A stretch of 64,000 bases of DNA, taken from NCBI GenBank assembly GCA_900539695.1, contig UQDG01000010.1, positions 15,924 to 79,923 of the forward strand, given 5' to 3'. The position numbers and the translations under genes were made by a program. Shown piece after piece: positions 51,828 to 60,976 of this stretch. The notes under the pieces were generated by a model. That model made no database searches. It was not told the DNA's origin and saw only the letters and a program-made list of their open reading frames with translations. Source of the DNA: an uncultured Oscillospiraceae bacterium. GTDB lineage: Bacteria; Bacillota; Clostridia; Oscillospirales; Ruminococcaceae. The stretch's first letter is position 1; every line of letters starts with the position of its first letter.

Positions 51828-54416
51828 ATGCAACGCTATGAGATCACCGGCATGAGCTGTGCGGCTTGTGCCAGCCATGTGGAAAAAGCGGTCTCGGCTG
51901 TGCCGGGTGTGGCTGGTGTGGCCGTAAGCCTGCTGACCAACTCGATGCAGGTAGACTACACCCCCGATGCTGACCCGGACACGACGGCCAGGCGCATCTG
52001 CAACGCCGTGGAGGCTGCCGGTTACGGCGCCAGCCTGGCTACAGCCGAAAGCGAGAACGCCGAGCTGGAGGACACAGAGACCCCCAAACTGAAAAAGCGC
52101 CTGATCGCCAGCCTGTGTTTTTTGGTGCCGCTGATGTATGTCTCAATGGGGCATATGATCGGCCTGCCGCTGCCCTCGTTTATGGAGGGCCATGGAAGTG
52201 GTGCCATGGTGTTTGCGTTGGTGCAGCTGGCGCTGACGCTGCCCGTCTGCTGGATCAACCGCGCATTCTTCATCAGCGGTTGGAAGGGCATCAAGTCCCG
52301 CGCACCGGGCATGGACGCCTTGGTCTCGATGGGCGCGGGTGCCGCGCTTCTGTACGGCCTGTATGCTATTGTGATGATCGGCATTGGCCTGAAAAACGAC
52401 GATATGGAGTTGATCATGCAGTATCGGCATGACCTCTATTTCGAGTCTGCTGCCACGATTCTGACGCTGATCACCGTCGGAAAAACGCTGGAAGCTTACA
52501 GCAAGGGCAAGACCACCGATGCGCTGAAGAGCCTGATGAAGCTGGCCCCTCAGACAGCCTGTGTGCTGCGCGATGGCGAGCAGATAACGCTGCCGGTCAG
52601 CGAGGTGCAGGTCGGGGATCTGTTTCTGGTACGCCCGGGCGAATCCATCCCGGTGGACGGCACCGTGACCGAGGGCATTTCCAGCGTGAACGAGGCCGCC
52701 CTGACCGGCGAGAGCATGCCGGTGGATAAATTTCCCGGTTCGCCTGTCAGCGCCGCCACCATCAATCAGAACGGCGCCCTGACCTGCCGGGCCGAGCGTG
52801 TTGGCCAGGACACCACCCTGTCCCAGGTCATCCGCCTGGTGCGGGACGCCGCCGCTACCAAGGCCCCGTTGGCCAAAACGGCGGATAAAGTCTCCGGCAT
52901 CTTCGTACCCGCTGTTACCTGCATCGCCTTGCTGACGTTCGTTATCTGGCTGCTGCTGGGCCAGACCTTCACTTACGCGCTGGCCCGCGGTATCAGTGTG
53001 CTGGTCATCAGCTGCCCCTGCGCGCTGGGCCTGGCAACGCCTGTTGCCATCATGGTAGGCAGCGGTGTGGGCGCCAAAAACGGCATCCTGTTCAAGACCG
53101 CCGCCAGCCTGGAAACCACCGGCTACACCGATGCTGTGCTGTTGGATAAGACCGGCACCATCACCACCGGCGAACCCAGCGTGGTCAAGATCGTGGGTAC
53201 CCGCAACGTGCCTGCCAAGTTCCTGCTCAGCATGGCCGCTGGCCTGGAACTGCGCAGTGAGCACCCGTTGGCCCGTGCCATTTTGAAAGAGGCCGAAAAG
53301 GATAAGCTCTCCTACGCCACCGTTGCCGATTTTGAGGCTGTGCCCGGCAAGGGTCTGCAGGGCAAGGTGGCCGGTAAGGTCATCGCGGGTGGCAACGCCG
53401 ATTTTATCCGCGAGACCTGCGAGCTGACCTCCGACCTGGAACGGGCGGGCGAAGAGATGAGCCGCGACGGCGTGACCCCGCTGTACTTCTCGCTGGCCGG
53501 TAAACCGGCAGGCGTCATCGGCGTGTCTGATGTGGTCAAGCAGACCTCGGCCGAGGCCATCAGCCAGATGAAGGTCCTGGGCCTGCAGGTCGTGCTGCTG
53601 ACCGGCGATAACGCCGCCACCGCCAAGCACATTGGTGCTATGGTCGGCCTGGACGAGGACCATGTCATCGCAGGCGTCCTGCCCGCCGGTAAGGAGGCCG
53701 AAGTCCGCCGCCTGCAGGCTGCGGGCCGTGTGGCCATGGTGGGCGACGGCATCAACGATGCCCCCGCCCTGACCCGTGCCGAGACCGGCATTGCCATCGG
53801 CGCTGGGGCCGACGTGGCACTGGACGCCGCCGACGTGGTGCTAGTGCGCAGCGACCTGGCCGATGTTCCCGCTGCGGTGCGTCTGTCCCGCGCGGTGGTG
53901 CGCAACATCCACCAGAACCTGTTCTGGGCGTTCTTCTACAACGCTGTCTGTATCCCGCTGGCCGCGGGCGTCTTCACCGGCATTGGCATCACGCTGAACC
54001 CGATGATCGCCTCGGCTGCCATGAGCCTTTCCAGCGTTTGCGTTGTGACCAATGCCCTGCGGCTTAACACCTTTAATCCCCGCAGCGCCGCCCATGACGC
54101 ACCGCCCAAACACAAAGCCCCCGCACGGGAGCTGCCCGTAGAGACCGCGTGCGAAACCAGATCCTGCCCTGTGCAGAACGAAATAAAAACGGAGGAAGTT
54201 ACTATGAAAAAGACCATCCATATCGAAGGCATGATGTGCGGCCATTGCGAGGCCACCGTGAAGAAGGTTCTGGAGGCCCTGGACGGTGTGCAGAGCGCCG
54301 AGGTCAGCCACGAGAAGGGCACCGCCATCGTCGCCCTGACCGCTGACGTGGCTGATGCCGACCTGAAGGCCGCCGTCGAAGCCAAGGACTACACCGTAAC
54401 GGGCATCGACGCATGA
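51828..54416 (+). CDS. copA: Copper-exporting P1B-ATPase CopA with C-terminal CopZ domain
   Basis: 862 residues. N-terminal HMA domain (GMSCAACASHVEKAV, CxxC at about 11-14); eight TMs; actuator loop LTGESMPVDK; CPCALGLATP in the metal-transport TM; phosphorylation motif DKTGTITTGE; SEHPLAR; and GDGINDAPAL. After the last TM comes a ~50-residue Pro/Ala/Lys linker, then a second complete HMA domain (793-862, GMMCGHCEATVKKV). Typical CopA ends at about 745-800 residues with the ATPase core; the extra HMA equals a full CopZ chaperone. An internal ribosome binding site precedes it (see 54204). Exports Cu+ from the cytoplasm. Confidence 0.95.
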   Translation: MQRYEITGMSCAACASHVEKAVSAVPGVAGVAVSLLTNSMQVDYTPDADPDTTARRICNAVEAAGYGASLATAESENAELEDTETPKLKKRLIASLCFLVPLMYVSMGHMIGLPLPSFMEGHGSGAMVFALVQLALTLPVCWINRAFFISGWKGIKSRAPGMDALVSMGAGAALLYGLYAIVMIGIGLKNDDMELIMQYRHDLYFESAATILTLITVGKTLEAYSKGKTTDALKSLMKLAPQTACVLRDGEQITLPVSEVQVGDLFLVRPGESIPVDGTVTEGISSVNEAALTGESMPVDKFPGSPVSAATINQNGALTCRAERVGQDTTLSQVIRLVRDAAATKAPLAKTADKVSGIFVPAVTCIALLTFVIWLLLGQTFTYALARGISVLVISCPCALGLATPVAIMVGSGVGAKNGILFKTAASLETTGYTDAVLLDKTGTITTGEPSVVKIVGTRNVPAKFLLSMAAGLELRSEHPLARAILKEAEKDKLSYATVADFEAVPGKGLQGKVAGKVIAGGNADFIRETCELTSDLERAGEEMSRDGVTPLYFSLAGKPAGVIGVSDVVKQTSAEAISQMKVLGLQVVLLTGDNAATAKHIGAMVGLDEDHVIAGVLPAGKEAEVRRLQAAGRVAMVGDGINDAPALTRAETGIAIGAGADVALDAADVVLVRSDLADVPAAVRLSRAVVRNIHQNLFWAFFYNAVCIPLAAGVFTGIGITLNPMIASAAMSLSSVCVVTNALRLNTFNPRSAAHDAPPKHKAPARELPVETACETRSCPVQNEIKTEEVTMKKTIHIEGMMCGHCEATVKKVLEALDGVQSAEVSHEKGTAIVALTADVADADLKAAVEAKDYTVTGIDA
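54204..54416 (+). CDS. copZ: Possible independent CopZ copper chaperone translated from inside copA
   Basis: The codon for Met793 of CopA is preceded at 7 nt by GGAGGA (54191-54196) and by AAATAAAAAC, a textbook translation start in frame with copA. Starting there gives a 70-residue protein, exactly the length of stand-alone CopZ, with GMMCGHC copper site and ferredoxin-like HMA fold. If used, one mRNA makes both a CopA-CopZ fusion and free CopZ. Internal initiation is inference. Confidence 0.45.
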   Translation: MKKTIHIEGMMCGHCEATVKKVLEALDGVQSAEVSHEKGTAIVALTADVADADLKAAVEAKDYTVTGIDA

Positions 54417-54691
54417 GTGTGATCCGCCGCCGCTGGCATTTCACGGGAAATGTGCAGGGTGTGGGGTTCCGCTACTTTGCCCAGTGCGCCGCCCAAAAGC
54501 TGGGCCTGACCGGATGGGTCGCCAACAACTGGGACGGCAGCGTCACCCTGGAAGCCCAGGGCGAACGTGCCGCGCTGGATGAACTGGTGCCGATGATCGA
54601 ACGCAGCAATCGCTGGGCGCGTATCGAGGGCATGACCACCGAGACCCTGCCGCCGGAAGAGCATGAGTATAGCTTTAGCACCAGAGGATAA
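54413..54691 (+). CDS. acyP: Acylphosphatase
   Basis: 92-residue enzyme that hydrolyses acyl phosphates. Family motifs GNVQGVGFRYFAQCAA (phosphate-binding, catalytic Arg) and GWVANNWDGSV (catalytic Asn) are present. ATG overlaps the copA stop by 4 bp, suggesting coupling. Followed by a terminator. Confidence 0.93.
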   Translation: MSVIRRRWHFTGNVQGVGFRYFAQCAAQKLGLTGWVANNWDGSVTLEAQGERAALDELVPMIERSNRWARIEGMTTETLPPEEHEYSFSTRG

Positions 54692-54696
54692 TGCAA

Positions 54697-54726
54697 AGCC
54701 TCCCCATTTAGGGGAGGCTTTTTGCA
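54697..54726 (+). terminator. Terminator after acyP
   Basis: AAAGCCTCCCC-ATTTA-GGGGAGGCTTTTTG arms with T-run, 5 bp after the stop. Confidence 0.9.
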
Positions 54727-54799
54727 TGGACGCGGGGTTTACCGAATGCCCGTAACGTGGTATAATAACCTATTATAGTATAGAAAAGGGGGCAGCATT

Positions 54800-55633
54800 T
54801 TGCCCGGAACATTATATTTGGTGGCAACACCCATCGGCAACCTAGATGATATGCCGCCGCGTGTGGCGGCTACCTTTGGTGCAGCCGATTTCATCGCGGC
54901 CGAGGATACCCGCGTGACCCTGCGGCTGCTGAACCATCTTGGCTTAAAAAAGCCGATGGTCAGTTATTATGAGCATGCGCTCCACCATGGCGAGGCCATC
55001 CTGCAGCGCATCGAAGCGGGCGAAAACTGTGCCCTGTGCAGCGATGCCGGAATGCCCTGCATCAGCGACCCCGGTGAGCAGATCGTCAAAGAGGCCCACG
55101 CCCGGGGCATCAAGGTAGTGCCGGTGCCGGCGGCTTCGGCCTGCGTGACAGCCCTCGCCGCCAGCGGTCAGCCCACGGCACGGTTCGTGTTCGAGGGTTT
55201 TCTGCCTGTCCCGAAGCGGGAGCGCCGGGAACGGCTGGACTTTTTGCAGAAGGAGACCCGCACGATGATCTTCTACGAAGCTCCCCACAAACTGCGGGGC
55301 ACACTGGATGATTTGGCGGTGACCTTTGGCACGGACCGTTCGGTAAGCCTGTGCCGCGAGCTGACCAAGCTGCACGAGGAGATCAAGAAGACCACCCTCG
55401 GCGAGGCCGTCGCCTTTTACCGGGAAAACGATCCCCGCGGCGAGTATGTGCTGGTGCTGGCGGGTGCTGACCCGGCCCGGCTGGCCGTGGAAACCGCCCC
55501 CACACTGGAAGAAGCGGTGGCTGCAGCCCGCACTTTGCAGGCAGGCGGTATGCCGCCCTCGGCTGCAGCCAAACAGGCGGCGGCGGGGACGCCATTCAGC
55601 AAAGGGCAGATCTACAAAGAGCTGATCAAGTGA
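54800..55633 (+). CDS. rsmI: 16S rRNA (cytidine1402-2'-O)-methyltransferase RsmI
   Basis: SAM-dependent enzyme that 2'-O-methylates C1402 of 16S rRNA. The 277-residue protein starts LYLVATPIGNLDDMPPRV (family signature) and has EDTRVTLRLLNHLG, SDAGMPCISDPGE and VPAASACVTALAASG. TTG start at 54800 with GGGGGCA upstream. First gene of an rsmI-phosphoesterase-birA run, 10 bp before the next. Confidence 0.94.
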   Translation: MPGTLYLVATPIGNLDDMPPRVAATFGAADFIAAEDTRVTLRLLNHLGLKKPMVSYYEHALHHGEAILQRIEAGENCALCSDAGMPCISDPGEQIVKEAHARGIKVVPVPAASACVTALAASGQPTARFVFEGFLPVPKRERRERLDFLQKETRTMIFYEAPHKLRGTLDDLAVTFGTDRSVSLCRELTKLHEEIKKTTLGEAVAFYRENDPRGEYVLVLAGADPARLAVETAPTLEEAVAAARTLQAGGMPPSAAAKQAAAGTPFSKGQIYKELIK

Positions 55634-55642
55634 GGAACCTTC

Positions 55643-56137
55643 ATGTCCGAGACCACAAAAATCTTAGTTGTTTCCGATGTGCACGGCCGCATGCGTGACC
55701 TGCGCTGGGTGCTGCAGAACGAGACCGCCGATGCCATGTTTTACCTGGGTGACGGCCTGTATGACCTGAACGGTGCGCTGGAGCTGAACAAGACCCCCGT
55801 GCCGTACCCGATCTACCGCGTGGCAGGCAACTGCGATGTGGGGTATCAGGAACCCACCGAGGGTATGGCCCCCTTTGCGGGTGTGCTGTTTTTCTACACC
55901 CACGGTCATCATTACGGCGTAAAAATGGGCAGCGAGCGGCTGGCGGAATCTGCCGGAGAGCGCGGTGCCGATGTAGCGCTGTTTGGTCACACCCATCGGC
56001 GGGAGCTGGTGCGCGGTGTGGGCACGGCGGCTACGGTGTTTAACCCGGGCAGTCTGCGGGATGGCGGCAGTTACGGCGTCATCACGGTGACGGACGGGCA
56101 ATGTGAATTTTCATGGAAGCGGGTGCCGCAGTTTTGA
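55643..56137 (+). CDS. YfcE/MJ0936-type metallophosphoesterase
   Basis: 164-residue calcineurin-like phosphoesterase: VSDVHGRMRDLRWVL, GDGLYDL, AGNCDVGY and HTHRRELVRG, NPGSLRDGGSYG cover the metal motifs (D-x-H, GD, GNCD, H). Probably hydrolyses a phosphodiester; substrate unknown. Starts 10 bp after rsmI. Confidence 0.85.
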   Translation: MSETTKILVVSDVHGRMRDLRWVLQNETADAMFYLGDGLYDLNGALELNKTPVPYPIYRVAGNCDVGYQEPTEGMAPFAGVLFFYTHGHHYGVKMGSERLAESAGERGADVALFGHTHRRELVRGVGTAATVFNPGSLRDGGSYGVITVTDGQCEFSWKRVPQF

Positions 56138-56868
56138 ACGAGAGCGTAATTTATCTGCCGCAGGTCGGCAGCACCAATGCCTGGGCGAAGGAGAACATCG
56201 CCCAGTTCGGCCCGGTGGGGGCCGTGTATACCACCGACCAGACCGCAGGCCGGGGCCGTCTGGGCCGCGGCTGGGTCGACGCGCCCGGCAAAGGGCTGTA
56301 CTACACCGCCGTCATCAAAACGGATCTGGCACAGCCGTCCACGCTGCCGTTGTTCGCGTCCTTGGCTGTCTGCGACGCATTAAAGCAGCGTTATGGCATT
56401 GACTGCCAGATTAAATGGCCCAACGACCTGCTGCTGAACGGAAAAAAGATCGTGGGCATCCTTTGCGAAGTCGCGCCCGACGGGCACAGCCTGGTGGTGG
56501 GCATCGGCATCAACCTGGCCCAGCCGCAGGAATATTTCGATATGGCCGGCCTGCCCCACGGCACCAGCCTGCTTTTGCAGGGCGTCAACGTGGACCTGGA
56601 TACCGACCCCGAATGGCTGGCCCAGTATATGACAGATTTCGGTTTTGACCGCGCCCTCTACACCTATGAGGAGCAGGGGCTTGCCCCCTACCGTGAACAG
56701 TACAAGGCCCAGTGCGTCAACCTGGGCCGCCGCGTTACCTATGATGGCGGCGCAGGTATTGCCAAGGACATTGACGAGGAGGGTCGCCTCGTCGTTCACG
56801 ATGAATCCGGCGACACCCACGTCTTCACGGGCGAAGTCAGCGTCAAAGGCATCTATGGCGCGGTGTGA
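56113..56868 (+). CDS. birA: Biotin--protein ligase BirA (no HTH)
   Basis: Attaches biotin to carboxylase/decarboxylase carrier proteins through biotinyl-AMP. The 251-residue protein lacks the regulatory HTH of group II BirA. The lipoate/biotin-ligase core is complete: TDQTAGRGRLGRGWVDAPGKG and KWPNDLLLNGKKIVGILCEV, plus a C-terminal SH3-like domain. Two starts fit: the ATG at 56113 (25-bp overlap with the previous gene) or the TTG at 56134 (overlapping its stop, with GGAAGCGGG before it). Neither has a strong site. Confidence 0.9.
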   Translation: MEAGAAVLNESVIYLPQVGSTNAWAKENIAQFGPVGAVYTTDQTAGRGRLGRGWVDAPGKGLYYTAVIKTDLAQPSTLPLFASLAVCDALKQRYGIDCQIKWPNDLLLNGKKIVGILCEVAPDGHSLVVGIGINLAQPQEYFDMAGLPHGTSLLLQGVNVDLDTDPEWLAQYMTDFGFDRALYTYEEQGLAPYREQYKAQCVNLGRRVTYDGGAGIAKDIDEEGRLVVHDESGDTHVFTGEVSVKGIYGAV

Positions 56869-56885
56869 GCATGGGCTGGGCTTTT

Positions 56886-57006
56886 GTTCCTTCTTTGCAA
56901 AGAAGGAACCGAAGAAACTCCAAACAAAAAGCAAGGCATGGGCCAACGGCCCATGCCTTGCTTTTTAATTGAAAGTTCTTTTGGTTCCTTTTCTTTCAAG
57001 AAAAGG
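56886..57006. repeat. Palindromic-arm composite unit between birA and uxuA
   Basis: Left arm GTTCCTTCTTT-GC-AAAGAAGGAAC (56886-56909), CAAACAAAAA, hairpin AAGCAAGGCATGGGCC-AAC-GGCCCATGCCTTGCTT (56930-56963) as bidirectional terminator, TTTTTAATTGAAAGTTCTTT TGG, right arm CCTTTTCTT-TC-AAGAAAAGG (56987-57006). Its layout and spacer bases match 29787-29906. Confidence 0.82.
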
Positions 57007-57015
57007 GACGAAAGC

Positions 57016-58113
57016 TTAGCCCTTCTTCTCCTCGTCCAGGCGGTCGAGCAGATCCCAGACACCCAGCATGTACTGGATACCCAGGGCACGGTCATACTTA
57101 CCGTAACCGGGGCGGCAGTTACCGGGACCTTCCTCCCACAGCTGACGGCCGTGGTCAGGACGGATGCAGCCATCAAAGCCGCAGTCATGGTAGGCACGCA
57201 GGATCTCAATGATGCCGGTCTCGCCGCAGCAATCGCGGTGTGCGGCCTCGCTGAAATCGCCATTCTCGAAATGATGGATGTTGCGGATATGGGCGAACGG
57301 GATACGATCGCAATGCTTGCGCACGATCTCAGCCACGTTGTTGTTGGGGTTGGCGTTCATGCTGCCGCTGCACAGGGTCAGGCAGTTGTACGGATCATCC
57401 ACCATGGACAGGAAACGGTCGATGCTCTCGGCGTTCACCAGCAGGCGGGGCAGGCCGAAGATGTCCCACGGGGGATCGTCCTGATGGATGGCCATCTTGA
57501 TGTCGCACTCGTGGCAGGTAGGCATGATGGCTTCCAGGAAGTACTTCAGGTTATCCCACAGCTTCTCCTTGGTGACAGGGGCGTAAGCCTTGAACAGCTC
57601 GTCCAGCTTAGCCATACGCTCCGGCTCCCAGCCGGGGAAGGTCATGTGATACTTCTCGGTGAAGCTCATGATGTAATCAGCCATGGCCTTGTAGTCGCCC
57701 TTGATCAGATCCTTCTGATAGAACAGGGCGGTGGAACCGTCGCCGATGGGATGGAACAGGTCGGTACGGGTCCAGTCAAAGACTGGCATGAAGTTGTAGC
57801 AGATGGTCTTGACACCGAACTTGGACAGGTTGCGGATGCACTGCTTGTAGTTTTCGATGTACTGGTCGCGGGTGGGCAGACCGATCTTGATGTCATCGTG
57901 AACGTTGACAGACTCAACGATGGTAGCGTCGAAGCCGTAAGAATGGATCTGATCGACGACGGCCTTGATTTCGTCCTCTTCCCAGATTTCACCGGGCATC
58001 TTGCTGTGCAGGGCCCAGACGATCTCCTCAACACCGGGGATCTGCTTGATGTCAGCCAGCGTGATGGGGTCGTTGCCCTCACCATACCAGCGCCAACCCA
58101 TTTTCATAGACAT
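57016..58113 (-). CDS. uxuA: Mannonate dehydratase
   Basis: Dehydrates D-mannonate to 2-keto-3-deoxygluconate in hexuronate (glucuronate) catabolism. The 365-residue TIM-barrel has MKMGWRWYGEGNDPITLADI, CHECDIKMAIHQDDPPWDIF (metal site), LCSGSMNANPNN and RPDHGRQLWEE. ATG at 58113 with AAGGAG. Downstream of uxuB with a repeat element between them. Confidence 0.93.
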   Translation of the reverse strand: MSMKMGWRWYGEGNDPITLADIKQIPGVEEIVWALHSKMPGEIWEEDEIKAVVDQIHSYGFDATIVESVNVHDDIKIGLPTRDQYIENYKQCIRNLSKFGVKTICYNFMPVFDWTRTDLFHPIGDGSTALFYQKDLIKGDYKAMADYIMSFTEKYHMTFPGWEPERMAKLDELFKAYAPVTKEKLWDNLKYFLEAIMPTCHECDIKMAIHQDDPPWDIFGLPRLLVNAESIDRFLSMVDDPYNCLTLCSGSMNANPNNNVAEIVRKHCDRIPFAHIRNIHHFENGDFSEAAHRDCCGETGIIEILRAYHDCGFDGCIRPDHGRQLWEEGPGNCRPGYGKYDRALGIQYMLGVWDLLDRLDEEKKG

Positions 58114-58152
58114 AGGTAGACTCCTTTATTTTTTAATTATTGCCTCTTATGT

Positions 58153-58274
58153 AGGCCCCCTCTGCGAGGGAGGCCCGCGAAGCGGGTGGGAGAGAGACTA
58201 TGCCGACCGAAACAGCGTATCTACTGTCTCTCCCTCAGTCAGCTTCGCTGACAGCTCCCTCACAGAGGAAGCCT
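58153..58274. repeat. MITE/REP-like element between uxuB and uxuA
   Basis: GGCCCCCTCTGCGAGGGAG on the left and, reversed, GGCTTCCTCTGTGAGGGAG on the right (16 of 19 identical) with internal hairpins CCCGCGAAGCGGG and GTCAGCTTCGCTGAC. Gene-free. The form is common in intergenic DNA of gut Clostridia, from general knowledge. Confidence 0.72.
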
Positions 58275-58285
58275 TTTTCGGAAAA

Positions 58286-59902
58286 TTAAGCATTCACAGC
58301 GTCATGCAGGGTCTTGCGGACAGCGCCGGGGCCTGCCAGCTCGGCCTTGAAGTAAGCCTTGATCTTGTCGGCCAGCACAGTCTTGGTCAGATCGGTGCCG
58401 AAGATGGAAGCGTTGGACAGGATGTCGTCCAGCTGGTTGGTGAAGGTTTCGGGTTTACCGACCTCGATACCGGCCAGCTTGGCCTGCAGGTCGTCCTTCA
58501 AGGGATCAGCAGAGACTTCGAAGGCATTGCCGTTGTCGTCCACAGCCAGCAGGTAACGCAGCCAGCCAGCCAGGGCCAGAGGGATGCTGACCAGGGTGTT
58601 CAGGTCGCGTCCCTCGGCAATGTAGCTCTTGATGGTCTCGCCGAAGCGGATGCCGACTTTCTGGGAAGTATCGGTAGCGATACGCTGCGGGGCGTCGGGC
58701 ATGAAGGGGTTGGGCAGGCGCTGCTCAACGACTTCGTCGATGAAAGCTTTGGGCTCCAGGATGCCGGGGTTGACCACAACGGGCAGACCCTCAACATAGC
58801 CCAGGCGCTTGATCAGGGCAACGATGTCGGCGTCCTTCATCTCGTCGCAGATCAGGGTGTAGCCCAGCATGCAGCCGTACACGCTCATGGCGGTGTGCAG
58901 CGGGTTCAGGCAGGTGGTGACCTTCATGCGCTCGGTCTTGTTGACGGTGTCGCGGTCGGTCAGGTACACGCCAGCCTTCTCCAGGGCAGGACGGCCGTTG
59001 GGGAACTTGTCCTCGATGACCAGGTACTGCGGGCGCTCGGCGTTGACGAAAGCAGCAATGAAGGTGTTCTTGCTGGTAACGATGGGCTCCATACCCTCGA
59101 TGCCGTCCTTGACCAGCTGCTCTTCCACGATCTTGTGGGGGCGCGGAGTGATCTTGTCGATCATGGACCAGGGGAATGCAATCTTGCTCTCATCGGTCAG
59201 GTAATCGATGAAGTCCTGGCCAACATAGCCCTTCTCCAGCCAAGCCTTGGCAATGGTCATCACGCTGGTCTGCAGCTTCTCACCGTTGTGAGAGCAGTTG
59301 TCCATGCTGACGACGGCCAGAGGAGCGGCACCGTTCTGGAAACGCTCCAGCAACAGGGCGGTGACCATGCTCATGGCATGGCGTGCGTGGGCGGGGCCCT
59401 CGTCGATGTCGGCCTGGACAACGGGCATCAGGCTGCCGTCCGGACGATACAGGGCGTAGCCCTTCTCGGTGATGGTGAAGCTGATCATCTGCAGGCCGGG
59501 ATCGGTGAAGATCTCCTTGAAGCGGGCCATCATGGCAGCGTCAGAGGAGTCAGCACGCAGGCCCTCGGCGATGGAGCCGATGATCTCGCGGCTGGTGGTG
59601 CCGTCCGGGTTCAGGGTGACGTTCATTGTCAGGTTGTCATACGGGGTGTAGATCTTGTCGATGATGTCGTAGTCGAAGGTGTCGGCCGCGATGATGCCGC
59701 GATCGGCCAGGCCCTCGTTTAGTAGGCGCTGCTGCAGGGCGGCGATGAAACCGCGGAAAATGTTGCCGGCGCCAAAGTGGACCCAAATAGGATGCTCCTT
59801 GGTAGCGGCAGTCATGGCGGCATGGTCAAAGGCGGGCAGCTTAACGCCCAGCTTTTCCCACTCGGCCTTCTGGTTAACGATGGAAGAGGCATTCATCTGC
59901 AT
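58286..59902 (-). CDS. uxuB: Mannitol dehydrogenase family oxidoreductase (fructuronate reductase)
   Basis: NAD-dependent reductase of 538 residues that makes D-mannonate from fructuronate. It has WVHFGAGNIFRGFIAALQQR at the Rossmann start, MDNCSHNGEKLQTSV, FPWSMIDKITPRPH, and KVTTCLNPLHTAMSVYG, the polyol-dehydrogenase pattern. The uxuA partner supports the fructuronate role over mannitol. ATG at 59902 with AAGGAG. The Lys of the catalytic motif sits in the LNPLHT region. Confidence 0.88.
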   Translation of the reverse strand: MQMNASSIVNQKAEWEKLGVKLPAFDHAAMTAATKEHPIWVHFGAGNIFRGFIAALQQRLLNEGLADRGIIAADTFDYDIIDKIYTPYDNLTMNVTLNPDGTTSREIIGSIAEGLRADSSDAAMMARFKEIFTDPGLQMISFTITEKGYALYRPDGSLMPVVQADIDEGPAHARHAMSMVTALLLERFQNGAAPLAVVSMDNCSHNGEKLQTSVMTIAKAWLEKGYVGQDFIDYLTDESKIAFPWSMIDKITPRPHKIVEEQLVKDGIEGMEPIVTSKNTFIAAFVNAERPQYLVIEDKFPNGRPALEKAGVYLTDRDTVNKTERMKVTTCLNPLHTAMSVYGCMLGYTLICDEMKDADIVALIKRLGYVEGLPVVVNPGILEPKAFIDEVVEQRLPNPFMPDAPQRIATDTSQKVGIRFGETIKSYIAEGRDLNTLVSIPLALAGWLRYLLAVDDNGNAFEVSADPLKDDLQAKLAGIEVGKPETFTNQLDDILSNASIFGTDLTKTVLADKIKAYFKAELAGPGAVRKTLHDAVNA

Positions 59903-60098
59903 AATGGTTTGCTCCTTTTCGTGATGCGTAGAAGATGCTTTGGAAGGTTTGGCAGCGTACCGTCACCGCCCCTTTTGTGGTTTCAGTATAGCACGCAATT
60001 TTTCGCAAGAAAATTACCACAATTGCTTGATAAATTGCAAAAATTGCGGTAACATAGAAATAAAAGCAAAGCAACGCTGAAAAAGGCGGAGGTGTACC

Positions 60099-60965
60099 AT
60101 GTCGGCCAGTTTTAACCCCTATACCAAGCGCCAAAGCATGATCGAGCCGGATTATGAGGTGTACCGCTATCGTTCCACCTACATGAACGAAGTGGAGCTG
60201 CACCACCATGATTTTTACGAGGTTTATCTGCTGCTGCGCGGCCGTATTGAATATATTGTGGAAAATAAAATTTACCGCATGCGCCCCGGCGACTGGATGC
60301 TGTGCAGCCCGCTGGAGCTGCATCAGGCCCGCATCGATACCGATGCCGACGCGTACGAGCGCGTCGTGCTGTGGATCGCCCGACCATATCTGGACCGGCT
60401 TTCCACCCCGCGCACCAGCCTGACCCGCTGCTTTGATACCAGCGTGCCGGGCCACACCAACCTGCTGCGCCTGCCCGGTGCCATCGGCGCGCCGCTGCGC
60501 AGCACGGTGGACCGCCTGTGCGACCTGCGCGCCCGCAAGGATTATGGCAGCGACCTGTTGGCCCAAGGTGCGCTGGTAGAGCTGATGATCGGCCTGAACC
60601 GGGCGGCGGACTCCCACGGGGACCTGCGCCCGGCCGGCACCAGTGACCAGGTGGTGGACGCTGTCCTACATTATATAAATGAGCACTACAGCGAGAGCCT
60701 GACCCTGGACCAATTGGCTGAGCAGTTTTTCATCAGCAAATACCACCTGCTGCGCAAATTTGATGCCCAGGTGGGCACCACGGTACACCGCTATATTTTG
60801 CAAAAGCGCCTGATGAACGCCAAGCAGCTGCTGGCGGGCGGCGTACCGCCGAATGAGGTGTGCCAATACTGCGGCTTTGGCGATTACGCCAACTTTTACC
60901 GCGCCTTTAAGGCCGAGTATAACCAGACTCCGCGGCAGTATATCCAGGAAGCAAAAGGAAAATAA
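60099..60965 (+). CDS. AraC-family regulator of the uxu genes
   Basis: 288 residues: N-terminal cupin sugar-binding domain (VELHHHDFYEVYLLLRGRIE, PGDWMLCSPLELHQARI) and two C-terminal HTHs (SLTLDQLAEQFFISKYHLLR and NEVCQYCGFGDYANFYRAFK). Divergent from uxuB over a 196-bp AT-rich spacer, so it is a likely activator responding to a hexuronate. Start 60099 with GGCGGAGGTG. Effector not identifiable from sequence. Confidence 0.87.
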   Translation: MSASFNPYTKRQSMIEPDYEVYRYRSTYMNEVELHHHDFYEVYLLLRGRIEYIVENKIYRMRPGDWMLCSPLELHQARIDTDADAYERVVLWIARPYLDRLSTPRTSLTRCFDTSVPGHTNLLRLPGAIGAPLRSTVDRLCDLRARKDYGSDLLAQGALVELMIGLNRAADSHGDLRPAGTSDQVVDAVLHYINEHYSESLTLDQLAEQFFISKYHLLRKFDAQVGTTVHRYILQKRLMNAKQLLAGGVPPNEVCQYCGFGDYANFYRAFKAEYNQTPRQYIQEAKGK

Positions 60966-60976
60966 GATAGCATAAA

